From Acidobacteriota bacterium (GTDB lineage Bacteria > Acidobacteriota > Terriglobia > Terriglobales > Acidobacteriaceae), in assembly GCA_021793595.1 (NCBI GenBank), contig JAJYSL010000009.1, forward strand, positions 1 to 56,424: 56,424 nt of DNA, in the 5' to 3' direction. Positions 19,729 to 29,236 of this stretch are shown in pieces. The position numbers and the translations under genes are program-made. Within the stretch, counting starts at the first letter, position 1, and every line of letters begins with the position of its first letter. A model generated the notes under the pieces. That model was not told the DNA's origin. It searched no databases and worked only from the letters and a program-made list of their open reading frames with translations.

Positions 19729-20391
19729 ATGAAGCGCAGTGCAATCGTCGTCCTGATTCTGGTCGCAGGCGTCACCGCAATGATCTGGTCTGGAGTGATG
19801 GCGTACCGGATGAGAAAGACGATGAATACGCCCCCGGCCGCGCAGACCGCGTCCCCGGAGTTACGCAAGTTTCTCGGTGAGACTTCGACGAACTCGGGAA
19901 ATACTGCCGCGACGACCTCCAGCACGGATGAAAACTCGCCAGCGGCCCAGGGCCTGCCTGATTTCCGCGATAAACCGGCGCCGTCCTTCACTCTAAAGAG
20001 CGTCGACGGCAAAACCGTCTCGCTCTCGGATTACAAGGGAAAGGCCGTTTTACTGAATTTCTGGGCCACATGGTGCGGTCCCTGCAAGCTCGAAATGCCG
20101 TGGCTGATCCAAATGCAGAAGAAATATGCCTCCCAGGGATTCACCGTGCTTGGCATTTCTGAGGATGATGGGTCCACAAAACAGATCGGCGATTTCATAG
20201 CGAAGATGGGCGTTGATTATCCCGTACTGATGTACGACGACCAGATGAACAAGGCTTATGGCGGCGTCGATTATCTGCCGACGTCCTACTACATCGGGCG
20301 CGATGGCAAGGTGATCGTCGAATCGGGCGGATTGATTTCTGAAAGCGAAATGGAAGCCAATATCCAAAAGATTCTTGCTACGGGAGCTTGA
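19729..20391 (+). CDS. TlpA/ResA-like membrane-anchored thioredoxin
   Basis: 220 residues. An N-terminal anchor or uncleaved signal (residues 6-24, IVVLILVAGVTAMIWSGVM) precedes a low-complexity linker of about 50 residues. A thioredoxin fold follows from PAPSFTLKSVDGKTVSLSDYKGK. The redox motif is FWATWCGPCKLEMP, and the cis-proline region reads LPTSYYI. Such proteins reduce disulfides in the periplasm, often for cytochrome c maturation. AAGGAG lies 6 nt before the ATG. The next gene is a DsbD N-domain protein starting 2 nt after the stop, so the pair forms a thiol-redox unit. Confidence 0.92.
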   Translation: MKRSAIVVLILVAGVTAMIWSGVMAYRMRKTMNTPPAAQTASPELRKFLGETSTNSGNTAATTSSTDENSPAAQGLPDFRDKPAPSFTLKSVDGKTVSLSDYKGKAVLLNFWATWCGPCKLEMPWLIQMQKKYASQGFTVLGISEDDGSTKQIGDFIAKMGVDYPVLMYDDQMNKAYGGVDYLPTSYYIGRDGKVIVESGGLISESEMEANIQKILATGA

Positions 20392-20393
20392 GC

Positions 20394-20927
20394 ATGCCAA
20401 GAGGGAAGTTAGCGGTTGTTCTCGTCTTGGCTGCAGGAATCGCGTGTGCCGGCGCTTCGATGGGGCAGTCGGGATGGCAGCCGGGGCCGCGCGGCATCGG
20501 CTTTGGCGCACACCAGTCAAAGCAGTGGGTACAGATGGTTTCCTCGCCGCAGGTGACCGTCAAGGCGACCTCACCCGCTGCGGCTCCAAAGGATGTTGAG
20601 CTGCGATTCACCATCGAGCAGGGATTGCACATCAATTCTCATACGCCGCATTCGGAGTTTCTGATTCCGACGACGCTGACCCTCGAGAAAACGTCGGGAG
20701 TTGAAGTCGCGAATGTCGATTATCCGCCGGGAGTGGATTATCACTTCCAGTTCTCACCGAAAGATGCGCTTAGCGTGTATACCGGCAACTTTGCCGTGCT
20801 GGTTCGACTGCACGCGCGTGCCGGTCATTACGCCATGCGCGGTCAGTTGCATTACCAGGCCTGCGACAATAAAGCCTGCAATCCGCCGCAGACGCTTCCA
20901 GTGCAACTGGATGTCACAGCCCGCTAA
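20394..20927 (+). CDS. Periplasmic DsbD N-terminal-domain protein
   Basis: 177 residues from the ATG just after the thioredoxin stop. A signal peptide (VVLVLAAGIACAGASMGQ) is followed by an immunoglobulin-like domain of the DsbD-alpha type. The signature YQACDNKACNPPQTLP supplies the cysteine pair that relays electrons in DsbD. The membrane domain and the C-terminal thioredoxin domain of a full DsbD are missing. The gene is therefore a stand-alone N-domain, presumably partnering the adjacent TlpA-like protein or a separate CcdA. The family call is firm; the partner is inferred from position. Confidence 0.85.
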   Translation: MPRGKLAVVLVLAAGIACAGASMGQSGWQPGPRGIGFGAHQSKQWVQMVSSPQVTVKATSPAAAPKDVELRFTIEQGLHINSHTPHSEFLIPTTLTLEKTSGVEVANVDYPPGVDYHFQFSPKDALSVYTGNFAVLVRLHARAGHYAMRGQLHYQACDNKACNPPQTLPVQLDVTAR

Positions 20928-20998
20928 TAACAGCCCAGGCAAAGCTGCAGGAAACCGGATTCGGCAAACTACACGTGGCGGGCCATTCGCGGTTTAGC

Positions 20999-23095
20999 TT
21001 AATCCTGCTGTCCCATCTCTCCCTGGGGAAGAAATAGCATTTTGGAAGCGAGGCGCGTATGCGTCGCGCTGATGATGTGCGGACTGATCACAATCAAGAG
21101 TCTGCCCGAGGTGAGATTGGTGGTGGGGCTGGCCGTCCAGCTAAAACCGGGGAGTTCACTCAGCCCAGGAATGCCGGATAGAGACAACGACTCCGTGCTG
21201 CTGACCGCGCTGGTGACTAGCGCCGTGCCGCCGTCAGGAATCTGGATGGTGGTGATGAAATCACGATTGTTAATGATGGGTGACCCATTTACGGAGGCTC
21301 CAGCCAAGGAAGCTATGGTCACCTGCAACTGCATCTGGACGTCTTTGTTCTGCAGAATGCGTGGGAGCGCATTTACGGTCAGCCCCAGATCCTGATATTG
21401 CACCGTGGGGGCCAACGCCAGAGGATCCGTAGAGGCGGCTGCGGTGGCCGACGTTCCCGCTAGCAGGCTTGCGATACTGGTATTCGATGTCGGCGTTTGC
21501 GTCCCAGCGGAATAGCTTTGCGTCACGATGGGATAACGCTGTCCAATCTTCACCGTCTGTTTCTGCAGGTCGCCGGCGCGTAGCTCGACGTGATCGATTT
21601 CGCGCGTGTCGGAAATATTCAGTGAAGCATTGACGGTCGTGCTGCCGAAGGACATACCACTGAGCGTGAGGCCATTGCCAAACAAGGCGAATGGCTGATT
21701 CAGCACCGTTCCGTTCACCAGACCCAGTCCAACCAGCAGTGCCGCAATTCCCGCCAGGTCTCCAGGATTCACCAGCCCGGCCGCGATCAATTCGGTAATT
21801 GTGCTCTGGTTGCTGCTGATGATGCTGGTCAGCTGCGACGTCACGTTGAACACATTCAGTTGCTGCGGGAACGATACGCCCAGGTCTTGCTGACGCGAGT
21901 CGTTGACCTGGTAGACGCGGATATCCAGCATTACTTCCGGCTTGTCGAGATAGAGTTGCTGCACGGTTTCGTTAATCGCGCGCAGGGTGCTCTCGGTGGA
22001 ACGAATCGTCACCGTGCCCTGGTCTGCGTGACTCGAAATCTGACGAACTCCGAATACGTTGCGGATTACGTTCACGGTGTTAATCAGCTCCGTCTTATCC
22101 TGCCCGGGAAGATAAATGGTTTCCAGCAGAAGTCGATCGAATTTCTTGCGATTCTCCGGCGTGTCTTTGGCGACCAGCACGTGGGCTGGGTCCAGGGCTA
22201 CCCAGAATGTTCCCGTCGCCAGCTCCACTGCGTCAGACGCCTGGCTAAACGAGGCATGGTCCAGGTCCATCTGGATTTGCTTGGTCGGAACAGAGTCATC
22301 CAGGATGGCGGCGATTCCGTAGGCGGAAAGAACCTGGCGCAGGATGTCCTGCGCACTGCCTCGAAGATGAAAGGTCGATCGAATTTGCGAGGGCGCAAGT
22401 TCGATCAGTCCGGTGGCGAACTTTGGCATCGGCCTCGACTCGATGACAGCCGGATCTTGTTCGGCATCCAGAGACTGAATATGTTCCCGAACAAAAGGAT
22501 TGCCCGGGTCCAGGTTCAGCGCCTGTTCCAATTGCTGCTTGGCTGCGGTATCTTTACCAGCCTGCTGGTCCTGTTTTGCCGTCTGCAACATGGTACCCAC
22601 CCACTGCTGACGGGCTAGTTCATAAGCCGCCAGGTAAGGACCGTTGGTGGGGTCAAGCAAGTGGGCTTTTGCGAACAGTGTCAGCGCCTGCGAAGAATTC
22701 TTGGACTGAAGCGCATGCGTGCCTTTACGAAAATATTCTCTCGCCTTGGCGATCTGTTGCGCGCTCGGTTTTGGAACCGAAGCCGGTTCGCTTTGCGAAG
22801 TCGTGGGGGCCGCAATGGCAGGAGTCGCCGAATGTGAGGTATCGTCCGCGATTGCTTGCGGAACACAAGTGAAAATTCCCAGCGACAGCACCAGGCCGGC
22901 AGCAATAGACTTTCTTTGCCACGGAGTAGCTGTCAAAGAGAATTTGCGGTCAGACCTGCGGTCGCGACCGATGCGGCTGATGAACCTTCGGTTTCGTGGA
23001 TTGATGGCCCGTTGCAGGCACGAAACGCAGCTCAATATCGGGATGTGGAAGGAACGTTCTTGCGTTGATTGGATCTTTTCCACGCGCCGATACAC
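20999..23095 (-). CDS. TPR-secretin (GspD/PilQ-like outer-membrane channel protein)
   Basis: 698 residues from a GTG 22 bp after the upstream regulator stop. The N-terminal 55 residues are basic and precede a signal-like segment (IAAGLVLSLGIFTCVPQAIA), so a TTG at 22936 is an alternative start, though it lacks a Shine-Dalgarno. TPR-like helices span about 110-205, and a secretin N-domain (LRGSAQDILRQVLSAYGI) about 230-330. The secretin core occupies the C-terminal 300 residues (DKPEVMLDIRVYQVNDSRQQDLGV; PIINNRDFITTIQIPDGGTA; SGRLLIVISPHI). It probably forms a ring channel of a type II or type IV pilus-like system. No other secretion genes are nearby. Confidence 0.88.
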   Translation of the reverse strand: MYRRVEKIQSTQERSFHIPILSCVSCLQRAINPRNRRFISRIGRDRRSDRKFSLTATPWQRKSIAAGLVLSLGIFTCVPQAIADDTSHSATPAIAAPTTSQSEPASVPKPSAQQIAKAREYFRKGTHALQSKNSSQALTLFAKAHLLDPTNGPYLAAYELARQQWVGTMLQTAKQDQQAGKDTAAKQQLEQALNLDPGNPFVREHIQSLDAEQDPAVIESRPMPKFATGLIELAPSQIRSTFHLRGSAQDILRQVLSAYGIAAILDDSVPTKQIQMDLDHASFSQASDAVELATGTFWVALDPAHVLVAKDTPENRKKFDRLLLETIYLPGQDKTELINTVNVIRNVFGVRQISSHADQGTVTIRSTESTLRAINETVQQLYLDKPEVMLDIRVYQVNDSRQQDLGVSFPQQLNVFNVTSQLTSIISSNQSTITELIAAGLVNPGDLAGIAALLVGLGLVNGTVLNQPFALFGNGLTLSGMSFGSTTVNASLNISDTREIDHVELRAGDLQKQTVKIGQRYPIVTQSYSAGTQTPTSNTSIASLLAGTSATAAASTDPLALAPTVQYQDLGLTVNALPRILQNKDVQMQLQVTIASLAGASVNGSPIINNRDFITTIQIPDGGTALVTSAVSSTESLSLSGIPGLSELPGFSWTASPTTNLTSGRLLIVISPHIISATHTRLASKMLFLPQGEMGQQD

Positions 23096-23117
23096 TGCCT
23101 TACCCGGAGTCGGGTCA

Positions 23118-23402
23118 CTACCTCGAGCGTACCAGTTGCACCGCCGGAAGAACAGCGTGGTCCCCGCGAGGCGGACGTTTCAGCCCCAGCTTGATCTGCA
23201 CGGGATCCAGTTCCAGCTCAGCCATAGTGCGGCTCAGTGTGTTGCGGTGCACTCCAAGCTCCCGCGCAGCCTTGCACTGGTTGCCCTTGTTGTTGCGCAA
23301 AACTTCCTGAATGTATCGTCGGCGAAACTCGCGGACAGCCTCCTCGTAGGTGATGCCACTGGCGTACATCTGTACGACAAGATTATCCAATTCGCGTTTC
23401 AC
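23118..23402 (-). CDS. Small Fis-type helix-turn-helix regulator
   Basis: 94 residues from a GTG at 23402 that has AGAGAGG 6-7 nt upstream; a TTG 27 bases farther up lacks such a site. Residues 25-70 (YIQEVLRNNKGNQCKAARELGVHRNTLSRTM) form a Fis-family HTH like the C-terminal DNA-binding part of NtrC-type activators. There is no AAA+ domain or receiver, so it works as a stand-alone DNA-binding or nucleoid protein. It is followed after 22 bp by the TPR-secretin gene and is probably co-transcribed with it. Confidence 0.85.
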   Translation of the reverse strand: MKRELDNLVVQMYASGITYEEAVREFRRRYIQEVLRNNKGNQCKAARELGVHRNTLSRTMAELELDPVQIKLGLKRPPRGDHAVLPAVQLVRSR

Positions 23403-23490
23403 TTGTGACCTCTCTAACCCGGCTGGCAAATGCTGCGGCAGTGAACGTTGCTAATAGCGAAAAAATATTTCGAAAAGTCTACTCAATGTT

Positions 23491-24054
23491 CTAACGTGTG
23501 GCGGGGGGAGGATGCAAGTGGAATTGAATCCAGCCTGGACCTTGCTTGATGATAGCCACTCCCTCTTGAATCTTATGCTGCAATTCCGCAGGCGCACCCG
23601 CTGACAGGTCATTGGCTGCCGATAGAAAGTACGGCGCCAGCTTCGATCCTTGCAGCCAGTTTTTCTGAGGTACGAACGCGGCAATAGCTATGATAGCAAC
23701 CACCACCAGGAAGCAGCCGCGAATCACTCCAAATATTGCGCCTAATAAACTGTCCAGTCCGCCCAGTCCGGCGGTGCGTACCACTCTTGAAATGCCACTT
23801 CCGATCAGCCCGATGACCATCATTACTCCCAGCGCAATCAGCAGAAACGCCACCACGTCGGCCACGCCCTCGGAGTGAATCACGTGTGACAGTGGAGTTG
23901 CCAACACATGGTAATTCCAGAACGCCAGCCACAGACCCAGCACAAGCGCGGCGAGCGACACCAACTCCAACACCAGTCCCTGTATCGCCGCCATGATGGT
24001 CGACAGAACAATGATGACGACGACGAACCAATCGAAAAGGGTCATACCAGCCAA
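23491..24054 (-). CDS. CvpA-family inner-membrane protein
   Basis: 187 residues with four predicted membrane helices (WFVVVIIVLSTIMAAIQGLV; LVLGLWLAFW; VVAFLLIALGVMMVIGLIGS; IRGCFLVVVAIIAIAAF). The conserved GLGGLDSLLGAIFGVIRG links helices 3 and 4 and marks the CvpA (colicin V production) family. The TTG at 24054 has AGGAG at 8 nt, so it is preferred; an ATG three codons in is the alternative. CvpA proteins affect envelope integrity and peptidoglycan processing, with no settled biochemical role. It lies between purC and the Fis-like gene; in many bacteria cvpA is next to purine genes. Confidence 0.88.
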   Translation of the reverse strand: MAGMTLFDWFVVVIIVLSTIMAAIQGLVLELVSLAALVLGLWLAFWNYHVLATPLSHVIHSEGVADVVAFLLIALGVMMVIGLIGSGISRVVRTAGLGGLDSLLGAIFGVIRGCFLVVVAIIAIAAFVPQKNWLQGSKLAPYFLSAANDLSAGAPAELQHKIQEGVAIIKQGPGWIQFHLHPPPATR

Positions 24055-24154
24055 AGCCAGCTCTCCTGAATCGAGATGAAGTGCCAGAGGAATTCACGCA
24101 GTTTTGTGACCCCTACAGTGAATGCAATTTACTAACAGCCAATGGGAGAAATGG

Positions 24155-25051
24155 CTAGTGCAGCGAAGTGCGGCCGGTGATGCGACGAAAGGCTTCAAGA
24201 TATTTTTCCTGGGTTCGTGCCACCACGTCCTCAGGTAGCGATGGAGCCGGCGCCTGTTTGTTCCAGTGGCTTTCCACTAGATAGTCACGCACGAACTGCT
24301 TGTCAAAAGAAACCTGCGGCCCCCCTGGTTGATAGCTACTCTTCCACCAATATCGGGAAGAATCGGGAGTCAGAGCCTCGTCCGCCAGAACCACTCCGTG
24401 CGCAGTCTGGCCGAACTCGAACTTGGTATCGGCGAGGATCATGTCTTGCCCGTCCACATGCCGCGAGGCGCGATCATAGATCATCAGGCTCAAGTCTCGC
24501 AGCAACTCCGCATTGGTGCGGCCGATGCGATTGCCCATTTCTTCCATGGTGATATTTATATCGTGTTCGCCCGCAGGCGCTTTGGTAGCGGGAGTAAAAA
24601 TCGGCTCCGGCAGCTTTTCGGATTCGACCATGCCCGGCAATAAGGCGATCCCGCATACGCTGCCGGTCTCTTGATAATCCTTCCAGGCAGAGCCCGTCAG
24701 ATATCCACGAACAACGCACTCGAAGGGAAAGATTTCCGCGGGCTTGACCAGCATGGAACGGAAATGCAACAGCTGGCGATAGGGCTGGAGCACTTCAGGA
24801 TACAAGTTGACATCGGCGGTGATCAGATGCGTTGGCACCAAATCGGATAGCACCTTGAACCAGAACAGAGAAATCTGCGTGAGAATTTTGCCTTTGTCTG
24901 GAATACCGGTCGCTAAAATGTGATCGAAAGCGGAGATTCGGTCGGTGGCGATCATTAACAGGTCGTCGCCCACAGCATAGATGTCTCGAACCTTCCCGCG
25001 TGCGTAAAGTTTCAGATTCGGGAGGTCGGCTTGAAGAAGTGCGTCTGGCAT
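24155..25051 (-). CDS. purC: Phosphoribosylaminoimidazole-succinocarboxamide synthase
   Basis: 298 residues, the longer form of SAICAR synthetase. It joins aspartate to CAIR with ATP in purine synthesis. Visible are YARGKVRDIYAVGDDLLMIATDRISAFD, the region FPFECVVRGYLTGSAWKDYQ and the ADTKFEFG motif. It is flanked by smc (100 bp upstream) and cvpA (100 bp downstream) on the same strand. No other purine gene is present here. Confidence 0.95.
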   Translation of the reverse strand: MPDALLQADLPNLKLYARGKVRDIYAVGDDLLMIATDRISAFDHILATGIPDKGKILTQISLFWFKVLSDLVPTHLITADVNLYPEVLQPYRQLLHFRSMLVKPAEIFPFECVVRGYLTGSAWKDYQETGSVCGIALLPGMVESEKLPEPIFTPATKAPAGEHDINITMEEMGNRIGRTNAELLRDLSLMIYDRASRHVDGQDMILADTKFEFGQTAHGVVLADEALTPDSSRYWWKSSYQPGGPQVSFDKQFVRDYLVESHWNKQAPAPSLPEDVVARTQEKYLEAFRRITGRTSLH

Positions 25052-25151
25052 ACCTTTGAGCCTTTCATGCGAATTGGTCTCTGGTAAGCAGCTTACAACT
25101 ACGGATGCTCCCAGAGACGAATTGTTTGCATGCCGACATCACTTCGGGCAC

Positions 25152-28100
25152 TCAGGCGCTGGCTCTCTCCAGCGCTCGATCATGGTGCAGTCGGACCGAA
25201 ACAATTTTCGAAACGCCCGGCTCCTGCATGGTCACGCCGAAGATGGCATCGGCTGCCTGCATCATTCGCTTGCTGTGTGTAATGACGATGAAATGGGTGT
25301 GCACGCTCATCTTTTTCAGCATGTTCGCAAGCCGGCCCACGTTCGATTCGTCCAGTGCAGCATCCACCTCATCCAGCACGCAGAAGGGGCTCGGCTGGAA
25401 CTGGAAGATTGCCATCAACAGCGATAACGCTGTGAGTGACTTCTCCCCACCAGAGAGTAGCAGGATATTTTGCAGTTTTTTCCCAGGAGGTGACGCAATG
25501 ATGTCGACGCCACTGTCGTCGGAATTTTCCTGGTCGGTGAGTTTCATCAATGCCTGGCCGCCGCCAAACAGGTCGGCAAACGCCACTGAGAAATTCTCGT
25601 TGATGGCCGCGAAGGCCTCTTCGAACTTGCTGCGCAGCACGACTTCAATCTCGCGGATGCTGTTCTGCGTGTTCTCAATGGAATCGATCAGGTCTTTCCG
25701 CTGCGTTTCCAGGAATGCATGACGCTCTGAGGCTTCCTTGTACTCGTCCAGCGCCATCATGTTGACGGGTCCCATGGACTCCAGCTTTTGCTTGATGGTG
25801 CGGCAGGCTTCCTCTTCCGCGGCCAGCGGTTCGGCTTCCAGTCGAATCAATGTCTCATCCGCGCGCAATTCATCGGCGGGTACGGAAAGATCCTGCAGGC
25901 AGGTTTCTTCCAAATGCAGCAGGTCAGAGGAGAGACGTGCGGCGCGCGCAGCGGCTTCACTGCGGCGGTCGCGGAAGGCTTCCAACTCGACACGTAGTCC
26001 GCGAACCTGCTGCTCCACTTCAGCCGCCTGCTGCCGCAGCGCTGCCGACTGCTGTGCCAGCTCTTCCGCCTGTTGCCGAGCTGTCGTGCGCGTCGTTTCC
26101 AGCTCCTGGCTTCGCAGTTGCAACCGCTCCTGCTCCACAACGCGCTGCTTCTGCTCCGCATCGCCGGAGGCAATCATCTGCTCCAGTTGTCGTACCCGCT
26201 GTTCCAGTCCTTGCACCATGCGATCCAGTCGCTCGGAGGAGCTCACTGCGCCCCGTCTCCGCTCTTCCAGACCCGCCAGTTCGATTGAGGCTGCGGACAT
26301 CTGCTGTTGGGCCGCGTCGCGCGCCAGTCGAAGTTCTTCCAGCGAGCCCTGTGCTTCGTTCAGCTGCTGCTCAAACTGAATCCGCTGCTGTTCGTACCGC
26401 TCGACTTCCTCTCGCCGCTGCGCGAGCCACTCACTTTTTTGCGCCTGTGCGGCGGTATTGCGCTCGGCCTGCAGCGTCCATTCACTTAGTCGCCGTTCCA
26501 GGCGCCCGACCTCAGCTTCCAATTGCCGCAGGGCAGCGCCCGTGTGAGCAGATTCTTGTTCTGCCTTGCGCCGTTCGGCGGACTTGATTTCAATCCGCTG
26601 TGACAACTCCGCGACCATGTGGGCCAGCTTCGCGGTTTCCATCTCCGCGCCGGCCAGAGAGTCTTCTACTCCGGCCAGTGATTTCTGCGTGCTGCGCAAT
26701 TCTCGCTTCAGCGCCAGAGGGCCTTCGACGCTCGGTTTGCCGCCGGTCACCGTGACATTGTGAAAACATTCCCCGTTGGGCGATAGGAAAAACGCCTCTG
26801 GATTTTCTAGTGCGAGCGAGCGCGCCACTTCAGAGTCCGGCACCACATAGCCATGCCGCAGCTTTGGCAGAATCACCTCCAGCGAGCTGCCGAATCCATC
26901 CAGCACTCGGATGCAATCCTTCAGCCGCACCACCCCATCGCGAGCTTCGCTGAGCGGTTGCACCATTCCCGGCGCGAAAGAAAACTTCGCCTGCGAGTCA
27001 TCTGGGTGCACCAGGAAAGTCGCGCGGCCGTCGACGTCGGTCTTCAGGACGCGCATGCCCTCCTGCGCATCGTTCCAGCTTTTCACCACGATAAAATTCA
27101 GCTCATCGCGCAGGAACTCATCCACTACCGCTTCATATTTATCGGAGACTTCGACAAAATCTGCCAAGACGCCGACCGGCGCGTGTCCACCTTCCATGGT
27201 GTTGGTTCGCAACAACTGCCGAACCGTGTCGGTCGAGTAGCTATGTTCTCGAATCAGCGACTCCAGGGAATTTCGGCGTCCCTGCAGCGTGGCTTGCTCG
27301 GCGCGCAATTGGTCAGCCTGACGCCGAGACGCGGCTTCTTCGGTGCGCTGGGTTTCCAGTTCAGCGCGCAACGTTTTTAACTCGGCTTCCGTATCCTGCA
27401 GGGCTGTGCTGGCGGAAGCGAAGTTCAGCGAAACCTGTCCCCGTTCGACGCCGAGCTTCTCCAGTTCGGTATGCACCCCGGCGCGTTCAGTCGCCAGGCG
27501 TTCGGCTTCACGCTGGTAGCCCTCGAGACTCGCTTCACCCTGGCTGATCTGGTTGCGTACCTGGTTGGCCTGCGTCATCCAATGCAGCATCTGGCGTCGA
27601 GCAGTCTCCATGCGCTCGTTCACGGAGGCCAGCTCCGTGGTCGCTGTCTGAAATGCGTTTTGCCGCGCCTGCATGTCTTGCCGCGCCAGATCGACAGCCT
27701 GCTGCGCCTGCGCGAGGAACGCCTTCTGCTGGGTGCGTTCGGTTTCCAGGCCCGTCAGTTGTTGCTGGGTTTGCGCCATCTCCGCCTGGGCCGCCTGTAG
27801 GCGCACCTTCAGGTCCGCGGCGCGATCTTCGTTCGCTTTCAGTTGGCCCAGCGTCCGTTCCAACTCTATTGAAGCGTTATTGGCGCTGGTGGCGGCATCG
27901 CGCGCCTGCTGTTCGCGGGTGTAACCTTCGGCAACGGCAGCCGCTCGCTGCTGATCTACGGCGGCGATGGACTGCGTCATGCCATCGATCTCTCCGTTCA
28001 ACTGTGCTAACTCCGTTGCCACCGCGACAGTGGCCTCATCCGTCAGCGAAATCCTTGTCGCAATCACTACCCGCAGCCGTTGGCGAAGCTCATCGCGTAA

Positions 28101-29015
28101 CGCACCGTAACGCTCGGCTTTCGCTGCCTGGCGCTTCAGCGAATTCATCTGGCGCGAGACTTCGTCGAAAATGTCATTCACGCGCGCCAGATTTTGCTTT
28201 GCTTGCTCCAGTCGTAGCTCCGCCAAATGCTTCTTGGTTTTAAAGCGCGTGATCCCTGCGGCTTCTTCGATAATGGCCCGGCGCTCGTGCGGTTTGCTGC
28301 TCAACAGTTGCCCAATTCGCTCCTGCCCGATGATTCCGTAGGAGTCTGAACTAAGACCCGTGCCCATCAGCACGTCGTGAATGTCGCGCAAACGGCAAAG
28401 CTTTCCATTCAGCAGGTATTCGCTTTCGCCCGTCCGGAATAGTCGCCGCGAAATGATGATTTCGCCATCCTGCGCATGATTGCGTTGAAATTTTCGCCGG
28501 CGAATTTTCAGCACCACATTGCCTTCGGCGGGAGTACTCGCATTCGCGGCTGCAGATCCTTCCGACTCCTCCGCCTGGGCCGCACCCTTGCGCTCGACCT
28601 CGACCGGACCCTCAAGGATTTGTCCCGGCTGCAACTCGGCAATAATTTCTTCCGTCTCTTGCGCCGCCTGCGACCGTACCGCGGCTTCATCCCAATCGTC
28701 GATAACCATCTCTGGCCCAGGATGCGAACCCGCAGGCCGGTACACTTCGGGATCGATCAAAACCAGCGATACCTCGGCCATGCCGGTCGGTTTCCGCTCC
28801 CGCGTACCCGAGAAGATAACGTCTTCCATCTTGATGCCGCGCAAGTCTTTCGCCGACTGCTCGCCCAGCACCCAGCTGATGGCATCGGAAATATTGGATT
28901 TGCCGCATCCGTTGGGGCCCACAATCGCAGTGACACCATTGCTGTCGAGCAATACCTCCGTGCGATCGCAGAAGGACTTGAAGCCGAGAATATGAATGCG
29001 CTTAAGTTCGAGCAA
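25152..29015 (-). CDS. smc: Chromosome segregation protein SMC (with head-domain insertion)
   Basis: 1287 residues from a TTG with AGAGGTG 4-5 nt upstream. The Walker A is GPNGCGKSN, followed by a coiled coil. The hinge lies at about 590-700 (APVGVLADFVEVSDKYEAVV). A second coiled coil leads to the C-terminal head with LLSGGEKSLTALSLL and Walker B FCVLDEVDAALDE. SMC, with ScpA and ScpB, organises and separates chromosomes. The N-terminal head has an insertion of about 85-90 residues (about 92-180), acidic and A/E-rich, between LIDPEVY and the conserved EIIISRRLFRTGESEYLLNG. That makes the protein longer than the usual 1180-1200. Confidence 0.95.
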   Translation of the reverse strand: MLELKRIHILGFKSFCDRTEVLLDSNGVTAIVGPNGCGKSNISDAISWVLGEQSAKDLRGIKMEDVIFSGTRERKPTGMAEVSLVLIDPEVYRPAGSHPGPEMVIDDWDEAAVRSQAAQETEEIIAELQPGQILEGPVEVERKGAAQAEESEGSAAANASTPAEGNVVLKIRRRKFQRNHAQDGEIIISRRLFRTGESEYLLNGKLCRLRDIHDVLMGTGLSSDSYGIIGQERIGQLLSSKPHERRAIIEEAAGITRFKTKKHLAELRLEQAKQNLARVNDIFDEVSRQMNSLKRQAAKAERYGALRDELRQRLRVVIATRISLTDEATVAVATELAQLNGEIDGMTQSIAAVDQQRAAAVAEGYTREQQARDAATSANNASIELERTLGQLKANEDRAADLKVRLQAAQAEMAQTQQQLTGLETERTQQKAFLAQAQQAVDLARQDMQARQNAFQTATTELASVNERMETARRQMLHWMTQANQVRNQISQGEASLEGYQREAERLATERAGVHTELEKLGVERGQVSLNFASASTALQDTEAELKTLRAELETQRTEEAASRRQADQLRAEQATLQGRRNSLESLIREHSYSTDTVRQLLRTNTMEGGHAPVGVLADFVEVSDKYEAVVDEFLRDELNFIVVKSWNDAQEGMRVLKTDVDGRATFLVHPDDSQAKFSFAPGMVQPLSEARDGVVRLKDCIRVLDGFGSSLEVILPKLRHGYVVPDSEVARSLALENPEAFFLSPNGECFHNVTVTGGKPSVEGPLALKRELRSTQKSLAGVEDSLAGAEMETAKLAHMVAELSQRIEIKSAERRKAEQESAHTGAALRQLEAEVGRLERRLSEWTLQAERNTAAQAQKSEWLAQRREEVERYEQQRIQFEQQLNEAQGSLEELRLARDAAQQQMSAASIELAGLEERRRGAVSSSERLDRMVQGLEQRVRQLEQMIASGDAEQKQRVVEQERLQLRSQELETTRTTARQQAEELAQQSAALRQQAAEVEQQVRGLRVELEAFRDRRSEAAARAARLSSDLLHLEETCLQDLSVPADELRADETLIRLEAEPLAAEEEACRTIKQKLESMGPVNMMALDEYKEASERHAFLETQRKDLIDSIENTQNSIREIEVVLRSKFEEAFAAINENFSVAFADLFGGGQALMKLTDQENSDDSGVDIIASPPGKKLQNILLLSGGEKSLTALSLLMAIFQFQPSPFCVLDEVDAALDESNVGRLANMLKKMSVHTHFIVITHSKRMMQAADAIFGVTMQEPGVSKIVSVRLHHDRALERASA

Positions 29016-29236
29016 TCGACACCTCTGAAAACAGCGTTGCGGCGGCGTGAAACGAGCCCTGCCGATGGCTTCACTTTAGCCCGGACAAAGCGCCGGGTCA
29101 ATATAAGGATACAGCAGGTTGTGGATAAGAAGTACATAACCCAACCGCTAGTACCGTGTTGGAATCTGACACCAAGGGAGAGCCGCCGCGTCTTGGGCGA
29201 ATAGAGGATATCCGGTCGACAGGTGCAACCAAAGCC

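Noticed and set aside
29120..29128. Perfect DnaA box TGTGGATAA upstream of smc
   Set aside because: A single 9-mer is expected about once in two windows of this size by chance; no cluster and no dnaA, dnaN or AT-rich unwinding region nearby.
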